64,000 nt of DNA from contig CAZWBW010000002.1 in NCBI GenBank assembly GCA_964632355.1, forward strand, positions 1-64,000, read 5' to 3'. Origin of the DNA: JALOAP01 sp964632355. GTDB taxonomy: Bacteria > Chloroflexota > Dehalococcoidia > Tepidiformales > Tepidiformaceae. The notes under the pieces were generated by a model. The model searched no databases. It was given only the letters and a program-made list of their open reading frames with translations, and was not told the DNA's origin. The translations under genes were made by a program, and so were the position numbers. Position 1 is the first letter of the stretch, and the number at the start of each line of letters is the position of its first letter. This document shows positions 60,491-64,000 of the stretch, piece by piece.

Positions 60491-60784
60491 CTACTGGCCC
60501 TCCGTTCCGGCGGCACGGCAGGCCGCTCCGTACTCCGAAAGTGCCTTCACCAGGGGATCGTCGGCGCCAAGGTCGAGCCGCTCGGAGTGGTGGCTCAACA
60601 CTTCCCAGATGCGGGCACTGGCCTTCGCGATGCCCTCCTCGTCGTGCTCCCTGCAGCGCTGACCGTATTCGGAGATCGCGCGCACGAGCGGCTGGTCGGC
60701 GCTCAGGTCGAGCGGCCCGAACCGGTGTGTGAGGGCTTCGTAAAGGTGGGCGCTCGCTTCTTCAACCGAAAGCTGGGCGGACAT
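60491..60784 (-). CDS. Small protein with an internal duplication, 97 residues
   Basis: Two copies of a 45-residue unit are visible: LDLSADQPLVRAISEYGQRC (25-44) and LDLGADDPLVKALSEYGAAC (70-89), each preceded by an amphipathic helix (HLYEALTHRF and RIWEVLSHHS). No family was recognised. ATG 60784 with GGAGGG about ten bases upstream. It could be a small helical adaptor or metal-binding protein, with one Cys at the same place in each unit. Confidence 0.65.
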   Translation of the reverse strand: MSAQLSVEEASAHLYEALTHRFGPLDLSADQPLVRAISEYGQRCREHDEEGIAKASARIWEVLSHHSERLDLGADDPLVKALSEYGAACRAAGTEGQ

Positions 60785-60883
60785 GGGACTGGTCCCTCCG
60801 GACAGAGTGTGAAGCACACTACCACCCGGATGTTTCGAAAAGCGTACGATGGCTTGCCGTAAGTCTTACCCGGAGACGCCCCC

Positions 60884-61909
60884 ATGACCCGCATCCAGGT
60901 TCGCCCGCTCAAGCCAAGTGACATAAGCCCCGCCGCCGCGCTCCTTGCGGCGCGCCACAAGCGCGACAGGGCCCGCCTCCCATGGTTGAACAAGGCGTAC
61001 GAAGACCCGGCCGAGTGCGAGGTCCTGGTCCGCGACACCGTCCAGAGTCCGCGAACCTTCGCGGTCGCCGCCGAACTGGACGGGCAACTCGCCGGTTACC
61101 TGGTTGGCGAGCGGGAACTGCACCACCCCGCCTCGCTGTCGGCCCAGTTCGTGCCTCCGTATACCCTCGGGATCGGGCTCCACGCTCACGCGGTCGCCGC
61201 GGACGTGAACGCCGTCGACGTGTACCGGCTCATGTACGCCGAACTCGCCGCCCGGGCAGTCGAGCGAGGCTTCTTCGAACACCGGGTCTACATCGTGCCC
61301 GGCGACCGGGATGTCGAAGAGGCGTGGGTCAATCTCGGCTTTGGGCGCGGCCTCGTCTGCGCCGTCCGCGACACGACTGTCCCCGTGCCGCTGGACTCCC
61401 GGGCGTTCGACGTCGAAGTCCACCAGGCCAGCAGCGAAGACGCCGACGTCGTCATGCAGCTCGAGGACGCGAATACGCGCCATCACTATTCGTCTCCGAT
61501 CTTTTGGCCCTACCTGCACGAAACACTGGGCGCCGCACGCGAGTACCAGGAGGCGCTCCTCGCTGACCCGGCGAATGCGCACTTCGTCGCCTACCGCGAC
61601 GGGAAGCCGCTCGGCATGAACACGTTCAACCCGCCCAACTGGGTCAGCCCGCTCCTGCTCGGAGGCCGGTCGATCTACCTGTTCCAGGGCGTCGTCGTCG
61701 AGGAAGCCCGCGGCAACGGCGTCGGCAAGGCCCTGCTCGCTCGCTCGATGGAGTGGGCCCGGGAGCAGGGATACGAACGATGTGTGCTCCACTTCGCCAG
61801 CGCGAACGCGAGCGGCGCCACCTTCTGGCTCGGACAGGGGTTCGTGCCGGTCGAATACACGATGGCGCGGCACATCGACGAGCGCATCGGCTGGGCGCGC
61901 CCCGCCTAG
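60884..61909 (+). CDS. Tandem GNAT-fold acetyltransferase
   Basis: A 341-residue protein with two GNAT-like halves. In the second, VVVEEARGNGVGKALLARSM near 265-284 is the acetyl-CoA-binding Q/RxxGxG/A loop, followed by CVLHFASANASGATFWLGQGF. The first half (about 1-165) has ELDGQLAGYLVGERELHHP and VYIVPGDRDVEEAWVNLGFG and a degenerate loop, so it may be non-catalytic. Such double proteins include mycothiol synthase-like enzymes. The substrate is unknown. ATG 60884 behind CCGGAGAC. Confidence 0.78.
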   Translation: MTRIQVRPLKPSDISPAAALLAARHKRDRARLPWLNKAYEDPAECEVLVRDTVQSPRTFAVAAELDGQLAGYLVGERELHHPASLSAQFVPPYTLGIGLHAHAVAADVNAVDVYRLMYAELAARAVERGFFEHRVYIVPGDRDVEEAWVNLGFGRGLVCAVRDTTVPVPLDSRAFDVEVHQASSEDADVVMQLEDANTRHHYSSPIFWPYLHETLGAAREYQEALLADPANAHFVAYRDGKPLGMNTFNPPNWVSPLLLGGRSIYLFQGVVVEEARGNGVGKALLARSMEWAREQGYERCVLHFASANASGATFWLGQGFVPVEYTMARHIDERIGWARPA

Positions 61910-61913
61910 CCCG

Positions 61914-62435
61914 CTACCACCGGCCGAATACGCCGCGGACGCCGGAGAAGTGCTCTTCGATGCGCCGCCGGTCGCCCGTTCCCAGCCCTGCCGGGAGCTC
62001 CGACCGGGGGAAGAACCGGACTTGCGCAATTTCCCAGTGCGGCCGCTCCGTGAGCTCAAAGTCGTTCGAGCAGAACACCGCCTGGTGGTTCGTCACTCGG
62101 CGCCACTGGTGGGTGTACACGCCCAGCAGTTCCAGGTTCCCGATGCGGGCGCCCACCTCTTCCCGGGCTTCCCGCCGCGCCGCTGCCTCGAGCGATTCGC
62201 CTCGTTTGAGCCCACCACCCGGGAGGAACCAGCCGTTCCGGTAGGTGTGCCGAACCAGCAGCACCTCATCGCCACGGGTCAGCACCAGCTTCGCACCCAC
62301 CAGGTGGCCGCCGCCAAGTTGCCAGCGCACCACCTGCGCCTTCCACAGGAGCGGCGCTACCCAGCGCAGTGTTCGATCCCGCAGTCGCACCGCTTGCATC
62401 TTCGCCGACTGTCGGCCTGGCCGCGAGCCGAACAT
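61914..62435 (-). CDS. Nudix hydrolase
   Basis: A 173-residue enzyme hydrolysing a nucleoside diphosphate linked to another moiety. The Nudix box G74-x5-E80-x7-R88-E89-x2-E92-E93-x-G95 is complete. An N-terminal extension of about 40 basic residues (KMQAVRLRDRTLRWVAPLLW) precedes the fold, so a later start may be true. It converges on the GNAT gene with four bases between. Confidence 0.85.
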   Translation of the reverse strand: MFGSRPGRQSAKMQAVRLRDRTLRWVAPLLWKAQVVRWQLGGGHLVGAKLVLTRGDEVLLVRHTYRNGWFLPGGGLKRGESLEAAARREAREEVGARIGNLELLGVYTHQWRRVTNHQAVFCSNDFELTERPHWEIAQVRFFPRSELPAGLGTGDRRRIEEHFSGVRGVFGRW

Positions 62436-62577
62436 CTCTATCGGTCTCTCCCGCCGTTTGGTTACCGTTTCGAGTGCGGAGTTCCCGGGTTGTCACCGAA
62501 CGTTTCCCTCGATCGTCCCTAGGACCGTCGAACCTACTGACGAGATCAGGCGACGCCGTCGCCTTCTGAGGGACACC

Positions 62578-63993
62578 ATGAAGGTATTCCGCCGGTTCAT
62601 CACATGGGGTAGGGGGGAGACAAGCCGCGAGGAAGGTCAGTCGCTGGTGCTGTTCGCCGCAGCGGCCCTGGTCATGGTTGGCTTCGTCGCGCTCACCATC
62701 GACGTTGGCCGCTTCGTCTGGGCGCGAACCCAGATGCAGGCCGCCGTCGACGCCGCCGCGCTCGCAGCCGCCCAGAGCATGCCCGACAAGATCGAGGCAG
62801 AGGCACAGGCCCAGCACTACTGGAACACGAACGCGGAGTTCATCAACCGCGCCGGGAAGAACGTGCGGTTCTACACCAACTTCCCCGGCGACACGAACAA
62901 GGGCGTTCACGTCAAAGGCGAAGCCGAGATCCCGACCATCTTCGCTCACCTGTTCGGCCTCTCCCACTGGAATGTGTCGGCCGAAGGCGTTGCGGAATCC
63001 CAGGTTCTCGATATCGCGCTCGTCCTCGATACCTCGGGGTCGATGTGTTTCGGTACCTACCCGGACGTCGAATCCGGCACCGCCTGGATGGGCCCCGGCA
63101 AGAACCCGCCGAAGCTCGATCAGGACCTGTCCTCCACCACCGGCAACACCAACGTCACGGTGAAGGTGACCAACGCGAAGGCGTTCGAAAGCTACGTGAA
63201 CCAGAGCTACGGCGGCCGCAAGGGAACCATCAAGATCGGAAACGAGCTGCTGCGCGTGCGGAGCGTCGATACCAAGAACAACACCATCAAGGTCGACCGC
63301 GCCCAGCGCAACGACCACACCGGGCAGAACACGCCCAAGCTCTCGCACTCGAAGGGCGCGGAAATCTGGCGCAACTGGAACTCCTGCGCCGACGCCGCCC
63401 GCTACAACAGCGGCCCCTACGAGCCTTACGACACGATGATCGATGACGCCGAGTTCTTCGTGACGCTGTTCGACGACCGCTACGACAAGATCGGTGTCGC
63501 CTCCTTCAGCTCGACAGCCAAGCGCGCCCAGTCGCTTACCTCGAACTTTGGCGCCGTCCACTCCGCCCTCAACTCGCTGGCCATTCCCGAAGGCGGTACG
63601 AACATCGCACATGGCCTGGGACTTGGGCGCGGCATCGTGACATCGAGCGGAACTCGCGATAACTCCCTGCGCATCATCGTCTTCCTCACCGACGGCGTCG
63701 CCAACCAGTACTGCAGCGGCACGTACTCCTCGACGCTCTACACCAGCACGTCGTGCACCAGCCGCTCGGGCGAAGCGACCGCGCGTGACCACGCGCTCCG
63801 CGAAGCGGACGCTGCTGCTTCCCGGGGAATCGTGATCTACACCATCGGCCTCGGGCCCGAAGTCGACGACGCGCTCCTCAACGAGATCGCCCGCAGGACC
63901 GGCGGCGAGTATCACAAGGCCCCCACCATCGCCCAGCTCGACGACGCGTTCAGGGCCATTGCCCAGTCGACCCACGTCAAGCTGAGCCAGTAG
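62578..63993 (+). CDS. TadG-like pilus protein with an interrupted VWA domain
   Basis: A 471-residue secreted or anchored protein. EEGQSLVLFAAAALVMVGFV, then LTIDVGRFVWARTQMQAAVD, is the TadE/TadG N-terminal anchor (membrane segment about 22-42). A VWA domain starts with VLDTSGSM (metal site Asp151, Ser153, Ser155); then about 130 residues are inserted, including GTIKIGNELLRVRSVDTKNN (a beta-rich module), before the rest of the VWA fold (IGVASFSSTAKR, IIVFLTDGVANQ, IYTIGLGPEVDDALL). Cys156, Cys270 and two more near 385-400 could form disulfides. TadG proteins belong to Flp-type pilus systems; no other tad gene lies within the window. Confidence 0.85.
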   Translation: MKVFRRFITWGRGETSREEGQSLVLFAAAALVMVGFVALTIDVGRFVWARTQMQAAVDAAALAAAQSMPDKIEAEAQAQHYWNTNAEFINRAGKNVRFYTNFPGDTNKGVHVKGEAEIPTIFAHLFGLSHWNVSAEGVAESQVLDIALVLDTSGSMCFGTYPDVESGTAWMGPGKNPPKLDQDLSSTTGNTNVTVKVTNAKAFESYVNQSYGGRKGTIKIGNELLRVRSVDTKNNTIKVDRAQRNDHTGQNTPKLSHSKGAEIWRNWNSCADAARYNSGPYEPYDTMIDDAEFFVTLFDDRYDKIGVASFSSTAKRAQSLTSNFGAVHSALNSLAIPEGGTNIAHGLGLGRGIVTSSGTRDNSLRIIVFLTDGVANQYCSGTYSSTLYTSTSCTSRSGEATARDHALREADAAASRGIVIYTIGLGPEVDDALLNEIARRTGGEYHKAPTIAQLDDAFRAIAQSTHVKLSQ

Positions 63994-64000
63994 CGCCAGG

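Noticed and set aside
62266..63975. Minus-strand frame of 569 codons across the TadG-like gene
   Set aside because: The plus-strand frame has a TadG anchor and VWA motifs; the minus-strand translation is low-complexity Gly, Val and Asp.

Overview
The window is 64 kb of GC-rich bacterial chromosome, almost fully coding, with many GTG and TTG starts, 1-4 base gene overlaps and short operons. The gene set (T-box-led thrS, a recA operator of GAAC-N4-GTTC type, rny-ymdB and recA-recX neighbours, thiolase/DUF35 and MaoC pairs, class III CoA-transferases, a compact che operon beside fliM) fits a Chloroflexota bacterium, perhaps of the Dehalococcoidia/Tepidiformia type. That placement is inference. 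A run of ten N at 58583-58592 shows a draft scaffold. No CRISPR array, rRNA, integrase, transposase or prophage was recognised.

Layout. 1-11.4 kb: the 5' part of nadB (minus), then def, a LOG-like gene, eno, two DinB-fold genes, a hydrolase, a lipoprotein, ilvE, a MocR-type regulator and tRNA-Val. 11.5-22.5 kb: T-box leader and thrS; then mostly minus-strand genes: two MaoC hydratases, a broken small membrane gene, a radical SAM gene, coaE, a four-helix-bundle gene between inverted repeats, thiolase plus DUF35, a nucleotidyltransferase, tRNA-Gly, an FMN-barrel gene, a CBS-pair gene and an enoyl-CoA hydratase. 22.5-31 kb: rarA, lspA-rluD-gltX, tRNA-Gln, a BON-methyltransferase fusion, another hydratase, a YbhN-type membrane protein and a PAP2 membrane protein.

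30.7-38.9 kb is a chemotaxis block: minus-strand cheW-cheA-cheC-cheD-cheY-cheB-cheR facing plus-strand fliM, an unknown 116-residue gene and cheX. It has kinase, adaptor, response regulators, adaptation enzymes, CheC-type phosphatases and one switch protein, but no receptor gene and no other flagellar gene here. 39-45.5 kb is housekeeping on the minus strand: fabZ, PHP phosphoesterase, ymdB, rny, recX, recA.

45.5-57.8 kb looks like a catabolic island on the plus strand: MaoC-like protein, acyl-CoA dehydrogenase, enoyl-CoA hydratase, CoA-transferase, LysR regulator, peptide-type ABC binding protein and two permeases (no ATPase), and a tandem CoA-transferase pair in which only the second has the catalytic Asp. 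This suggests uptake, CoA activation and beta-oxidation-like breakdown of an unknown acid. 57.9-64 kb holds yggU, a gene broken by the scaffold gap, glyS, a small duplicated-repeat protein, a double-GNAT protein, a Nudix hydrolase and a TadG-like protein whose VWA domain carries a large insertion.

Several genes have a TANNNT hexamer 6-7 bases before the start codon and no ribosome binding site, which suggests leaderless mRNAs.
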